From NCBI GenBank assembly GCA_001466705.2, contig LATX02000182.1, positions 62,001 through 126,000 of the forward strand: a DNA stretch of 64,000 nt, written 5' to 3'. The position numbers were made by a program, and so were the translations under genes. Position 1 is the stretch's first letter. Each line of letters opens with the position of its first letter. The notes under the pieces were generated by a model, which was given only the letters and a program-made list of their open reading frames with translations, was not told the DNA's origin and did not search any database. Source of the stretch: Moniliophthora roreri. Its lineage: Eukaryota > Basidiomycota > Agaricomycetes > Agaricales > Marasmiaceae. Shown one piece after another: positions 33,690 to 45,771 of the stretch.

Positions 33690-36600
33690 ATTGGAATGTG
33701 TTATGTGTTTTCGTCAAAGGTCCTGCATTAGGACAAAAAATCATCGATAGCACTGGATATTTTTTCTAAGGGGCCAAACCAACCAACTACTGGTATAGCC
33801 AGATTTATATATTTTGAGTCGAGACAGTCCATAATGAGTGGCCCAATGCCAAACACTCAAGCTGAACCAGGTCAGTTAGATGTCAGGGTAGGCCTTGTTT
33901 GTAATCGCAATTAAACAACCTTCAGAATCCTGAGGGTCATGTGTCCCCAATCAGTTATCTTCCTTAAGACAAAACATAGGGTTGCAGGAGTTCTCAAGTC
34001 ATCCTGATGCCTTTGACAGACATAGAACAACAGGAGGTCATCTTACTGCAGGTGAAGAGCTTATGCCCCTTATCTTTGCAGTGAAGCTCATGCCCTCACT
34101 CTAGTGATCCATAATTGGTAGCCACACCAAGACCATGCCACATCCTAACCTCTACTGAGAGTTACGAGGAGCTTGTTATTTCATTATAACTCAAGGACTC
34201 AAAGTCAGAATATACACCAACTGGTGAGTGTCAATACACTACACAGAGAAAGGGGAGAGAACAAATAGTTGTGCAGGGATCAGAAGGTGGAACCAAGAGT
34301 CCAATATGTGGAAGGGGCACAATACACAGCAGTTGCAACCATTCAAGAGGCATTGCACATATACTGTAAAGCATACTATGGCTTGAGCTGCAACCTAAGG
34401 CTTTGTATTGTAGAATTGGGGTTGTTCCAACCACCTTAGGACAGCAACATGCTGAGCAATGTCATGGATAAGAAAGTGGTCCATGCCAATGTTATGAGTA
34501 GAAGACCCCATGCATAGACTAGATACACTCAAATCAACAGCTGCACTCCTTAGAGCTCAGCGCTCAGTGCTCATCTCTGAAAGCTGGCAGCAAACACCAT
34601 TATGTGCAACCCAAATTTGAGAAGAAAGCCACCACAGGATCAGCCTGGCCATGCATGGGAATCAGTTTCATCTGAGTCATTCCTCACAATTCATCAAAAC
34701 CACACTTGCACAGTAATGCAACAATAATAAAGCCAGTGGCCTGCAATTGTCCTATCACACGTCAAGGAAAATAAAGTCACAAACCATGAAAACTTGTACA
34801 TTAGACTGGTGCATAACCTCTATCCTCTGTGCTCCATATCAGACACAACTTCGATAGTCCAAGTGTGCCAGTTCTTAGGATCTCTTCCCTTAGTTATCCT
34901 CACCGTTTCGTAAAACTCATGCCCTTCTATAAGTCATGAAATTGCTTGTATCTTCTCGGCTGGGACATTGGGATGCCACGTTCAGTAGTACTCATAATAT
35001 TGTGTGACCAAAATATGTACCAAGCATATATTCTAGAATTAACACAAGCAAGAGACTATAGGAGCAGGAGGGATGTACAACTTGTTAGCTCTCGAACTGA
35101 GGAAAATCCTGTCAAAGGCTCAGTATAGTTACTAATGTTAAAATAGTCCATATTGAAACTGGAGGAGAAGGCCAATGTATGTTCAGAGATCTACACAGAA
35201 TCAGCAAGGTTAACACATAAAGATAGTGGGCCACTCACTCCTTCAGTACTTGGTACTGAGAGAACTAAGTCTCAAAATAGTGCTCGACAGCTTCATATCC
35301 CATGCAAGGAATCTACAAAAGCCAACTTGAAGCTCAAGAACTTATCATCATTGCTGGCCCTTTGAATGCAGTGGAAAGCCTGCAGGATTCCATCTTTCTG
35401 GACAGCAGATAAGCCTTTTGGTTGGTCAGCTTGAGACAGAAGAGCTTCATCAAAGTGAGGTAGCCTAGGCAGTTGCCCATCCTGAATAAATGATCAGTAG
35501 GATCAGGAAGTAGGAGGAATTGCGTGCCTGATTCACTTTCAATGTGATTGAACACTTTGGGTAAGGAGAAGGGAGGGATGTGGGCTTGTACTTTCTCAGC
35601 TCACCATCCCAAAGCTCCTGATAAAGAAGAATTAAAGCTAAGCCCTGATAAACAAGACTGAAGGTAGCATGTACTCATACTGACTGATATGACTTATCTT
35701 CTGTGTGAGTGAAGACCGCTTGCCAGGCTAGCCAATTGACTCTGCTAGGGACGACATCACCTGACATGATATCACTCTCAAGCTACATTCATCACCCTCT
35801 TCCTTTGCAGCACACTCAAATCTTGCATGGACAGCCTTAACCAGCAGGACCTATATCACAAACCCAGAACCCAAAGAACGGTCAGAAAGAGAAAAGCCAT
35901 TCATCAGATAACACATCTCATTGGGGATGAGCCGAAAAGGTGGTAAGTACTATAAAGGGCTCACATCGCAATGGAGAATGATCCTTACATGATGCCAAGG
36001 AATACATGGAAGACTTTAGAAAAGTCTGTTGCAAGGCAGAACCAGACTCATGATGGAGGCAGAGCGCTAATTTTTTCATTTATCAGAGTTTCAAACAAAC
36101 AAAGGACACCACACTACATCATCTTGAAACTGGACTCATTGGATGACTCAGTAGATGACTTCCCATTGGGATTAATTGCCAAAATTTTGTCAATTAATCA
36201 TTATGAAATGGTGAGCTGAGCTCGGCAAGGTGGGATGGAACCTCCCATCAGCCAGATTTGAAATAAAGTGGTGGTCCTAAATCTTCATATCTAGAGAGGG
36301 GTCGGTATCCCCTCTCTAGACAGTTTTCACCTTTGTTTGAAATATCCTTGTGATAAGTGAGCCTAATCCAGTATATGCTCCACCAGATGTCCTATGGTTG
36401 AGAGTGGTTCTCTTGCATGCCTTGGGTCTCTTTACTGACTTAGAATGCATAGGAAGGCCCATAAAGAACAGACAGTCATGATAGACTTCTCTTGGACAGA
36501 ATTTCTTGCCAGAAGATGACTGGATGGCACAAATAAGAGTATGGAAGGCAGAAAGCATTCGGTGGACCATTAGCTAGTACAAACATGTTAATTAATTTCT

Positions 36601-37380
36601 TATGGGAAACAAGAGTGCAATTGACCTGGCAAATAACCCAATTTCATTTCCTTTCAGGATCTTGTCGAAATTGCCAGTTGGCAATTAATTCTTACAGGAG
36701 GTCGTCCATTTACAACCCACAAGGTGCTATCTCCACTGAAACATAAAACAAGGAAAAGAGGTACATGAGTCATATTTTCCCACCAATCAGAAGTTGGTTT
36801 TGGGAAGATGCCATACATCACCACCACACCCAAAGCAAGACAAGCAAATAGAAGGTCCCATTGTCTCTGGTTTTGACCCAGCTCACTCTCTGACTGCAAG
36901 TCAGTTCATACCTATGAGCTCAGAGGTGGAAAAGCCGAAAAATTGTTGCAAATCACTGCCAAAGAAGATTGACACAAGGCAAATGGAGTATAGGTGAAGA
37001 TGAAGGTGAGCGAGATTCACACAGAACTTCAACCCCTCTGGCTCAGCAATGTTGCAGCCCACTTCTCAGAGGAGCAGATTCGAAGATGAGATGGAGAGCA
37101 AGGTGATTGAACTGGTGTTCCCAAGTCCTTTTGGAATGGATATACATGTGAGTGTTTGATGAAAGCAACATATATATTCTCACCTGCCTAACTTGGACCA
37201 GTACTATGAACCAGATGCACCAGCCTCAATTGACTCAAGTGGCATGTTTATGCCTCTCATCTTGCCTTCTTTGTGGAGGGACCATGTAAGTAATGTGGCT
37301 TCCTGGTTCCACTGCTGAATGTGCTCAAGATGCTACAGTGACCATTTAATCTGGTGCCTTTCAAGGTAATGAGCCTCATC
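33690..37380. other. no gene recognised; one short hairpin
   Basis: Open frames (for example 35971-36219 and 36794-36997 plus; 34231-34434 and 36316-36570 minus) are short and match nothing I know. An 11-bp perfect hairpin, CTAGAGAGGGG / CCCCTCTCTAG with a 7-nt loop, is at 36291-36319. No transposon terminus was found. Confidence 0.45.
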
Positions 37381-38451
37381 TTCTTGTTCAGCTTTGAACA
37401 CCAATGTCAACTTGCCTTAACGAATTGTGCCTACAGAGTATTCCCAAATCTCCTCTTTGCAAGCCCAGCCCACCACATTGGGATAACTTTGAGTTGTGTC
37501 TGCTGAACATGGAGGACAGTAGCCTATGAGTGTCCTTTCCTCTGGACATACATTCATGTATTGTACTGGCCAGGACTGGCACCAATAGAATTTGCTTCGT
37601 TTTACTCTCAGGACCAAGAGATGCTCCCAGTACATGTTGTGGCAATTGTCAATTGGGTTGCCTGCTTCACCCAATTCTGCCTTGATCACTCCAGAAATGC
37701 TCAACAATTGGAGGTATATATCGATGCACTGGACTATCCACCCACTTTCTTCAAATATGATGGTCACCAGTGAGTTTTGGCCACAGTATTCAGCCACAGC
37801 AACAGAATCAGAGTTTGTGAGCTTGATTCTCTCACCTCATTGACACATGGGCTGCCATTTACACCCGACAGTGCTCGCCTTGGTCTGGTGTGGCCCATGG
37901 GCCACTCTGTCCAATTTCCTAATCTTCACACCCTCATGCTTGGATGGTATCAGAGGCCTCATGAGAACAGTGAAGATCAAGTCAGGCAGTATGAAGGTTT
38001 TGGACTACCCGACATCTTTCTTTCCTCAGGAAGTGTTCCAAATCTTTGCCATCTTTTCTTACATGGCACACTAGAAGTCTGAATGATAGCACAGGCTCTA
38101 CAACATATGATGTGTCTATTCTTGCTCAGCATCAGTGAAACTGTCTTCATGCAGCATGATGACAAGGTGCTTGAGATTACTGAGCAAATGGCATTCATAT
38201 GTTCAATGACCATTCAGCCTGGTACATCGCCCCTGATGCCATCTCTCCAGCATTTAGACATTGGTTTCAATAGGCATTTCAATGGGGCACTCCTCCTGAC
38301 CATGATCACATCTCAGCAAGTAGTTCAAGAAAGCCATTTCATGGAGCTAAATCTTGTATACTGTTGTGGTGCTGTTAGCAGTCTGTACCACAATTGGTTG
38401 CTGATCTTTCAGGGCTTGAATGTTATCTGGCTAGACTTGGAGCCACTGTGA
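37381..38451 (+). pseudogene. F-box/LRR-type protein relic, copy 3
   Basis: At 37436 the frame reads VFPNLLFASP, then ITLSCVC-stop-TWRTVAYECPFLW, the second half of an F-box (VC..WR.IA...P.LW). A TGA stands where Arg is usual. The frame continues to about 37773 (YWPGLAPIEF, QQLEVYIDAL) and LRR-like pieces follow at 37777-38082 (FPNLHTLMLGW, VPNLCHLFLHG) and 38083-38451 (MPSLQHLDIGF, LNVIWLDLEPL). It is on the strand opposite to the two other F-box relics. Confidence 0.6.
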
Positions 38452-39472
38452 TAACTCATATCATATCACACAAAATGTCAGAACAGTGCATTCAGTTATG
38501 TGAGGAGCTAACACCTGAAACTCACCTGTGCTTAGTATTGGAAATCACAATTACTATTACTCTACACTTGGATGTATGTATATATGTTAATACATATTTT
38601 TTTTGCTATATGGTGGCAATACCTAAGCTATAAAATATTAGATGAGATGACTATTACTGTAAATGTTAGCAAAAACTGCCCATAACCAGAGGAATCCATG
38701 TAGCCATCTGAACAGAACTCTCACAAATTCCTATCTTCCATCTTTAAGATTTTGCCCAGCTCACTGGCACCAAGGCATCTTTTCAGATGGGCTTGTCACC
38801 TGTATGGCACACTCTGCCACCTTTCCAGTACTACAGTGTAACAGTCCTCCCCTTCCCTTGCATACTGTAGATAAAGCATGGTTTTATGCATTTCTTGCTG
38901 AAGCAGGCATCACACAAAATAGCAAGTTGGCATGACCAAGGAACAATGCCCAAGACTCGTGAACACCCCCATATACCTAGGGATACCCAGTTATGGGGGT
39001 TATGATGAAGGGGAGGGGTGGTTATGTTATCCATGATTCATTGTGACCCTCCACCAACTCATTATGAAGTCCATGATTTGACACAATGAGTAAGTGGGGT
39101 GCTTGGTGAGTTTGAGGATGTTGTAGCTGGGTCATTGCTGGTTAATGTAGAGATAGCCAGTTAGTTGTGTTGTATCTAGAAATGGATAGAATAACCAGTT
39201 ACCTGATGTTCTAGCCAGTAATAGAGGTCTTAACCACCCCATAACCCTCCTAACCAGTTATGGCAGTTAATAGAGGTTAAGGCAAGTTGGCAGCAGTCAT
39301 TATCAGTTTAAGGCAGCTATGGGGCTCAAAACAAGCAAACACAGATTTCTAGTGTGATAACCAGTTAGTGGGAATACAACTAGTAAAAGGGAGATCTCAC
39401 CTCAATAGCCAGTCAATGCAGAAAATGGAGGATATTTCAAGTAGCAGGTTAGCATTACTAAAATAGGTAGAA
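38452..39472. other. no clear gene; TAACC-word cluster
   Basis: A 90-codon plus frame at 38663-38935 is unrecognised. From about 38985 to 39330 the sequence is crowded with AACCAGTTA, GGTTAT and TAACC words in both orientations. From 38701 on, the sequence is repeated after the N at 40571. Confidence 0.5.
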
Positions 39473-39908
39473 TGTTATGTTCTTTTTACCCTGTCTCTAT
39501 GCTTCCCTTTCTGATCAGACACATACACTTTCCTAGCCCCCTTTTCTCTATCACTTCTATGCTTCTTCTTCTATCGGACTCATTACACCTTCCCAGTACT
39601 CCTTTTCTTCATCAGAATGCTTAGCTATATTCTGACTCTGTTGGTATTTATTATCATATCATCGTAGTCATCGGATGTTTGTATAATGCAGATTACATGA
39701 CAGATTGTAATGTATTTAAGTGCTCAAGCTAGGACTCTGAGTCTTTAGCTTGACCTAGTTAATATTACTTGTGTCATTGCCATGATTGAGGACCTCTGAA
39801 CTTCAGCATCTGCTGAACGAACTCTAACTTGAACTTGAGAACTGCTTGCGAAGGGGCTTCACCTTTCATAAGTAGTTGAGTTGATGTTGCTGTGCAAGTA
39901 ACGTAACA
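39473..39908 (+). repeat. gypsy family A 5' LTR (copy A2)
   Basis: Starts TGTTATGTTC and ends ACGTAACA, 436 bp. TATTTAAG at 39713; AGCTTGACCT at 39747-39756, 34 nt later. Left flank is TAGAA. No 3' LTR was found to test it. Confidence 0.8.
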
Positions 39909-39920
39909 CAAGGTCAAGCT
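39909..39920 (+). promoter_or_regulatory. self-priming primer-binding site (copy A2)
   Basis: AGGTCAAGCT at 39911-39920, two bases after the LTR, is the exact reverse complement of AGCTTGACCT in its own LTR. Confidence 0.65.
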
Positions 39921-40570
39921 GATCGATTGCCGACCTATCAAGGTTTAGGCATCACTTAGGAAAACAAGACACCACTATGGACAGAATCCCAGATCGAGAA
40001 GGACATCGTGGAAGCAGAGGAGCACTGGTGTGGGTTACAAACCCAATCCATATTGAATCCAGGTAGATGAGCGATCCCACCATTAACCCAGGCATCCCGC
40101 AGGAAACTGTTGACCCTCTTGCCACTGCCATTGCTAATGAATCCATCACCAACAGAGATACCAGAAGAATGCCTCAAAACAAGGAGAACCTTGACCCCGT
40201 TATCCATTACAACTGGTTTAGGGGAGATCAGATCTGAAGAAGAAATGTTGCCTTCTACACTGAAGAAGCCCGAACCTGATACATTGAATACCTCCTTGAC
40301 CTCAGCAGAGGAATCGGACCCCTTTCAATGCCTCCTTCACGCACTAAAGAACAGCCCCAGATCAACTAAGCAGCCTCAGATTGAAGAGATGTCAGAAGAT
40401 AAGAAACCTTCAGGAAGCAGGCCTAAGGTAGAACCAATAGCAGAAGAAGCGGTAATTGGTGCTACAGTACCTGTACAAGTGGTATCAGCAGACAAGGAAG
40501 TGAAGAAGTTCCTTAGAGAAGTGCAGCTATACATTACCCTTAACCCCAAAACATTTACTATAGATTGAAT

Positions 40571-40571
40571 N
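40571..40571. other. single-N contig join
   Basis: Sequence after the N restarts at the equivalent of 38701. Confidence 0.92.
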
Positions 40572-42441
40572 TAGCCATCTGAACAGAACTCTCACAAATT
40601 CCTATCTTCCATCTTTAAGATTTTGCCCAGCTCACTGGCACCAAGGCATCTTTTCAGATGGGCTTGTCACCTGTATGGCACACTCTGCCACCTTTCCAGT
40701 ACTACAGTGTAACAGTCCTCCCCTTCCCTTGCATACTGTAGATAAAGCATGGTTTTATGCATTTCTTGCTGAAGCAGGCATCACACAAAATAGCAAGTTG
40801 GCATGACCAAGGAACAATGCCCAAGACTCGTGAACACCCCCATATACCTAGGGATACCCAGTTATGGGGGTTATGATGAAGGGGAGGGGTGGTTATGTTA
40901 TCCATGATTCATTGTGACCCTCCACCAACTCATTATGAAGTCCATGATTTGACACAATGAGTAAGTGGGGTGCTTGGTGAGTTTGAGGATGTTGTAGCTG
41001 GGTCATTGCTAGTTAATGTAGAGATAGCCAGTTAGTTGTGTTGTATCTAGAAATGGATAGAATAACCAGTTACCTGATGTTCTAGCCAGTAATAGAGGTC
41101 TTAACCACCCCATAACCCTCCTAACCAGTTATGGCAGTTAATAGAGGTTAAGGCAAGTTGGCAGCAGTCATTATCAGTTTAAGGCAGCTATGGGGCTCAA
41201 AACAAGCAAACACAGATTTCTAGTGTGATAACCAGTTAGTGGGAATACAACTAGTAAAAGGGAGATCTCACCTCAATAGCCAGTCAATGCAGAAAATGGA
41301 GGATATTTCAAGTAGCAGGTTAGCATTACTAAAATAGGTAGAATGTTATGTTCTTTTTACCCTGTCTCTATGCTTCCCTTTCTGATCAGACACATACACT
41401 TTCCTAGCCCCCTTTTCTCTATCACTTCTATGCTTCTTCTTCTATCGGACTCATTACACCTTCCCAGTACTCCTTTTCTTCATCAGAATGCTTAGCTATA
41501 TTCTGACTCTGTTGGTATTTATTATCATATCATCGTAGTCATCGGATGTTTGTATAATGCAGATTACATGACAGATTGTAATGTATTTAAGTGCTCAAGC
41601 TAGGACTCTGAGTCTTTAGCTTGACCTAGTTAATATTACTTGTGTCATTGCCATGATTGAGGACCTCTGAACTTCAGCATCTGCTGAACGAACTCTAACT
41701 TGAACTTGAGAACTGCTTGCGAAGGGGCTTCACCTTTCATAAGTAGTTGAGTTGATGTTGCTGTGCAAGTAACGTAACACAAGGTCAAGCTGATCGATTG
41801 CCGACCTATCAAGGTTTAGGCATCACTTAGGAAAACAAGACACCACTATGGACAGAATCCCAGATCGAGAAGGACATCGTGGAAGCAGAGGAGCACTGGT
41901 GTGGGTTACAAACCCAATCCATATTGAATCCAGGTAGATGAGCGATCCCACCATTAACCCAGGCATCCCGCAGGAAACTGTTGACCCTCTTGCCACTGCC
42001 ATTGCTAATGAATCCATCACCAACAGAGATACCAGAAGAATGCCTCAAAACAAGGAGAACCTTGACCCCGTTATCCATTACAACTGGTTTAGGGGAGATC
42101 AGATCTGAAGAAGAAATGTTGCCTTCTACACTGAAGAAGCCCGAACCTGATACATTGAATACCTCCTTGACCTCAGCAGAGGAATCGGACCCCTTTCAAT
42201 GCCTCCTTCACGCACTAAAGAACAGCCCCAGATCAACTAAGCAGCCTCAGATTGAAGAGATGTCAGAAGATAAGAAACCTTCAGGAAGCAGGCCTAAGGT
42301 AGAACCAATAGCAGAAGAAGCGGTAATTGGTGCTACAGTACCTGTACAAGTGGTATCAGCAGACAAGGAAGTGAAGAAGTTCCTTAGAGAAGTGCAGCTA
42401 TACATTACCCTTAACCCCAAAACATTTACTATAGATTGAAT
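40572..42441. repeat. contig-end overlap, second copy of 38701-40570
   Basis: Contains the same TAACC cluster, family A LTR (41344-41779), primer site (41782-41791) and gag start. Treat the pair as one locus. Confidence 0.85.
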
Positions 42442-43171
42442 GAAGAAGCTTTTTCTCCTCTCCTACATGACTGATGGCCCAGGAGAGTTCTAGAAGAACG
42501 AGAAGATGGATCTTCTGCTTGCATTTGATCCAGAAGCAGAGAAGGTCTCATGAGCGGACTTCGTGGAAGATTTCAAGACATCTTTTGAACCACTTGACAC
42601 TGCTTTAGAGGCCCAGCTAAAGCTTTGGGACTTGAAGATGAAGGAAAGGGCCGACGAATATATGTATCAGTTCTCCTATTTGGCCAAACAAACCGGATAC
42701 AATGATGCAGCACAGATTGTAGCGTTCAAGCAAGGGTTACCGAAGAGTTTGGTCCTGAAGATTATGACCTGACCCGAAGGAACACCCACCACCATCAAGG
42801 ATTGGATGAAAGCCACAATTCTTTTTGATGAAAGTTACAAACAGGCCCAAGAATACAGGAGGACATGGGATGAGGACAATGGGAGAAAGCCGAATCAAAG
42901 TTTCTGGAAGAAGGAAGAAGTTGCAATCAAACAGATTTCAGAGGTAGACCAAAAGGAATACATGGTGAAGAGACTATGCTTCTGCTGTGGATGAGGAGGT
43001 CACCGGATCAGAGACTGTCCAGACAGTCCAAAAAGGAATGAAAAGAAGAAAGAAGAGCTGAAGAAGCTGACTAGAGAGGAACGATATGCCAAGATTAAGG
43101 CGTTGGTTAACGACCAGCCAGAAGAAGAAAAGAATTCGTTGATCAATCTTATGGAACTGGAGGGTTTTTGA
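41981..43171 (+). pseudogene. gypsy gag, copy A2
   Basis: One continuous frame with five internal stops: TGA at 42437, TAG at 42491, and TGA at 42551, 42770 and 42992. There is no frameshift. The acidic leader is followed by a gag core (WDLKMKERADEYMYQFSYLA, YNDAAQIVAFKQGLP) and a CCHC knuckle (CFCCG-stop-GGHRIRDC, from 42977) with one of the stops inside it. At four of the five sites copy A3 has Arg or Trp. The natural stop is TGA at 43169, in the context GGT TTT TGA shared with copy A3. Confidence 0.85.
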
Positions 43172-43668
43172 AGCAGCGGAAGAGGACGATGTCTCCACCA
43201 CCTGTAACCATTTCACACTTTGTACTAGCTAGGATGGACTGAAATTCCATGCATATTCCTCTTCAATACAAAGTGGGAACCGAAATCATCGAAACACAAG
43301 CCTTATTAGACTCGGGAGCAGGAGGAAGATTCATTAGTACAGCTCTAGCAAGGAAACTAGGGAAAAAATGGATCCAACTCCCCAAGAAGATCAAGGTATT
43401 CAACATGGACGGAACGCCGAACAAAACCACATGGATATCCCATGTGGTGGAGCTCGAATTCAAGATAGCAGGGAAGGAATTTAGAGAAAACTTCATGATA
43501 TTGGGGATCGGAGATGAAAGTATGATCTTAGGGCTCCCCTGGCTTCGTTATCACAACCCTCAAATCGACTGGGGAAACTGGAGAAATAAGATTCCTGCCG
43601 AAAAGGAAACTTCAGATCAGAAGGTTCACAGGCGTTCTCGACAATACTCCTGCGGAGGTGCTAATTGA
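43172..43668 (+). pseudogene. gypsy aspartic protease, copy A2
   Basis: The linker carries an in-frame TGA before NSMHIPLQYKVG; the same TGA is in copy A3. Then ETQALLDSGAGGRFI gives the D-S-G active-site motif, and GDESMILGLPWLRYHNPQIDW gives the C-terminal LG..WL motif of gypsy proteases. It processes the polyprotein in the particle. A 2-bp loss relative to copy A3 near 43190 shifts the linker. The frame closes at 43668 and RT continues from 43658 in another frame, so a further indel lies there. Confidence 0.85.
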
Positions 43669-44372
43669 AGCAAAGATTACTGCTTCACAAGAGCTAGCGC
43701 ATCAGCAACAGGAAGTAAAGAAGGAGATAGATGAATTAATCTCTTCTTATCTTCAAGAATATCAAGATTGCTTCAAGAAAGGGAAAGCAGAACAGTTTCC
43801 CCCCTTCTGGTCTTATGATCATGCCATCGAACTAAAACCCGACTTTGTACCTCAAAATTGCAAGCTTTATCCACTAAGCCTGGCCAAACAGAAGGAGCAA
43901 GACAGATTCTTGCTACAAAAGGGATACATCCGGAAGTCCAAGTCTCTGATGGCCTCTCTCTTCTTCTTTGTAGCAAAAAAGGAGAAAGGAGCATTGAGGC
44001 CCACACAGAACTATAGAGAGTTGAATAAAGAGACAGTAAAAAATGCATACCCTCTTTCATTAATATTGAAGCTCCTTGACAAGCTAAAGGGAGCAAATGT
44101 CTTTACGAAGTTAGACCTCAGAAACAGGTATAACAACATAAGAATCAAGGACAGAGATCAATGGAAGGCAGCCTTTAAAACAAATCGAGGACTGTTTGAA
44201 CCAACCGTTATGTTCTTTGGACTCAGCAATTCACCTGCAACTTTCCAAGCTTTCATGAACAATATCCTCTCTGACTTCATTGATGAAGGATAGTGTGTTG
44301 TTTATATGGACAACATCCTTCTATTCTCAAAGGATCAGAAGGAACATCAGGAGAGAACTGAAAGGTTGATGT
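43658..44372 (+). pseudogene. gypsy reverse transcriptase, copy A2, truncated
   Basis: Protease-RT linker (IEAKITASQELA), then the conserved IELKPDFVPQNCKLYPL, KKEKGALRPTQNYRELN, FTKLDLRNRYNNIRI (first Asp) and [21 protein letters not shown] replaces the Trp of EGWC at 44291-44293. The catalytic box reads YMDN instead of YMDD (about 44310), so it would be inactive even without stops. Homology ends after ERLM at about 44372. Confidence 0.88.
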
Positions 44373-44775
44373 GTCTGTATATACAACATTCAGCATCTAT
44401 GTCTGGTTGTTTTTTTTTTTAAAATTGGGAATTAAAAAAATTTTTTTAGGTCTTTTCAACATCATTTCAACTTATTTATTGTAGTATTCAATTGCTACTG
44501 TATCTAATAGGACAATAATAATGTAAAGATATACTTATGACATAGGGAATGACGAGTGGATGGCCTTGGCCACTGTTGATGATGATGGTTGGGATCAGAG
44601 TCAGAAGGGTGGGAAAATTTTTGAGCAGCCAAATTTGCCAGCCAGATTGAAGAGGTCTTGAAGGGACACATGCCTCTTCAAGACCCCTTCAATCCAGCTG
44701 GTAAATTGCTGTTGTGTCAGAGTTTGAATTCCCTTCTCTCGTTCCTCACTACCATCACTATCAATGACAGTAAGT
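44373..44775. other. unique flank with imperfect hairpin
   Basis: AT-rich tract, then a 21-bp imperfect hairpin (44645-44665 with 44674-44694, two mismatches). It is repeated at 45369-45771 because the contigs overlap. Confidence 0.6.
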
Positions 44776-44776
44776 N
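44776..44776. other. single-N contig join
   Basis: Sequence after it restarts at the equivalent of 43781. Confidence 0.92.
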
Positions 44777-45771
44777 GGGAAAGCAGAACAGTTTCCCCCC
44801 TTCTGGTCTTATGATCATGCCATCGAACTAAAACCCGACTTTGTACCTCAAAATTGCAAGCTTTATCCACTAAGCCTGGCCAAACAGAAGGAGCAAGACA
44901 GATTCTTGCTACAAAAGGGATACATCCGGAAGTCCAAGTCTCTGATGGCCTCTCTCTTCTTCTTTGTAGCAAAAAAGGAGAAAGGAGCATTGAGGCCCAC
45001 ACAGAACTATAGAGAGTTGAATAAAGAGACAGTAAAAAATGCATACCCTCTTTCATTAATATTGAAGCTCCTTGACAAGCTAAAGGGAGCAAATGTCTTT
45101 ACGAAGTTAGACCTCAGAAACAGGTATAACAACATAAGAATCAAGGACAGAGATCAATGGAAGGCAGCCTTTAAAACAAATCGAGGACTGTTTGAACCAA
45201 CCGTTATGTTCTTTGGACTCAGCAATTCACCTGCAACTTTCCAAGCTTTCATGAACAATATCCTCTCTGACTTCATTGATGAAGGATAGTGTGTTGTTTA
45301 TATGGACAACATCCTTCTATTCTCAAAGGATCAGAAGGAACATCAGGAGAGAACTGAAAGGTTGATGTGTCTGTATATACAACATTCAGCATCTATGTCT
45401 GGTTGTTTTTTTTTTTAAAATTGGGAATTAAAAAAATTTTTTTAGGTCTTTTCAACATCATTTCAACTTATTTATTGTAGTATTCAATTGCTACTGTATC
45501 TAATAGGACAATAATAATGTAAAGATATACTTATGACATAGGGAATGACGAGTGGATGGCCTTGGCCACTGTTGATGATGATGGTTGGGATCAGAGTCAG
45601 AAGGGTGGGAAAATTTTTGAGCAGCCAAATTTGCCAGCCAGATTGAAGAGGTCTTGAAGGGACACATGCCTCTTCAAGACCCCTTCAATCCAGCTGGTAA
45701 ATTGCTGTTGTGTCAGAGTTTGAATTCCCTTCTCTCGTTCCTCACTACCATCACTATCAATGACAGTAAGT
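44777..45771 (+). repeat. contig-end overlap, copy of 43781-44775
   Basis: 995 bp with no difference that I could see, holding the same truncated RT with the same TAG and YMDN. It should be read as the same DNA as 43781-44775. Confidence 0.88.

Larger units (their letters stand above)
38701..40570. repeat. contig-end overlap, first copy
   Basis: 1870 bp nearly identical (I saw one substitution) to 40572-42441. Sequence continues into gypsy gag only in the second copy, so this is most simply the end of a contig overlapping the next. Confidence 0.85.
41344..44372 (+). mobile_element. gypsy family A copy A2 (LTR, gag, protease, RT; truncated)
   Basis: Order: 5' LTR 41344-41779, self-primer PBS, gag, aspartic protease, reverse transcriptase up to just past its catalytic box. 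Then unrelated sequence begins at about 44373. RNase H, integrase and 3' LTR are absent. Many point-mutation stops are present but few frameshifts. Confidence 0.88.

Noticed and set aside
38985..39330. TAACCC-like words as telomeric repeats
   Set aside because: Not in tandem, no fixed unit, and both orientations are mixed.
41981..42994. Reassigned TGA codon as explanation for the many in-frame TGAs
   Set aside because: TAG stops occur at Trp sites too, host-type pieces and all gag copies use TGA as the true stop at the same place, and CGA/TGG transitions explain the pattern.
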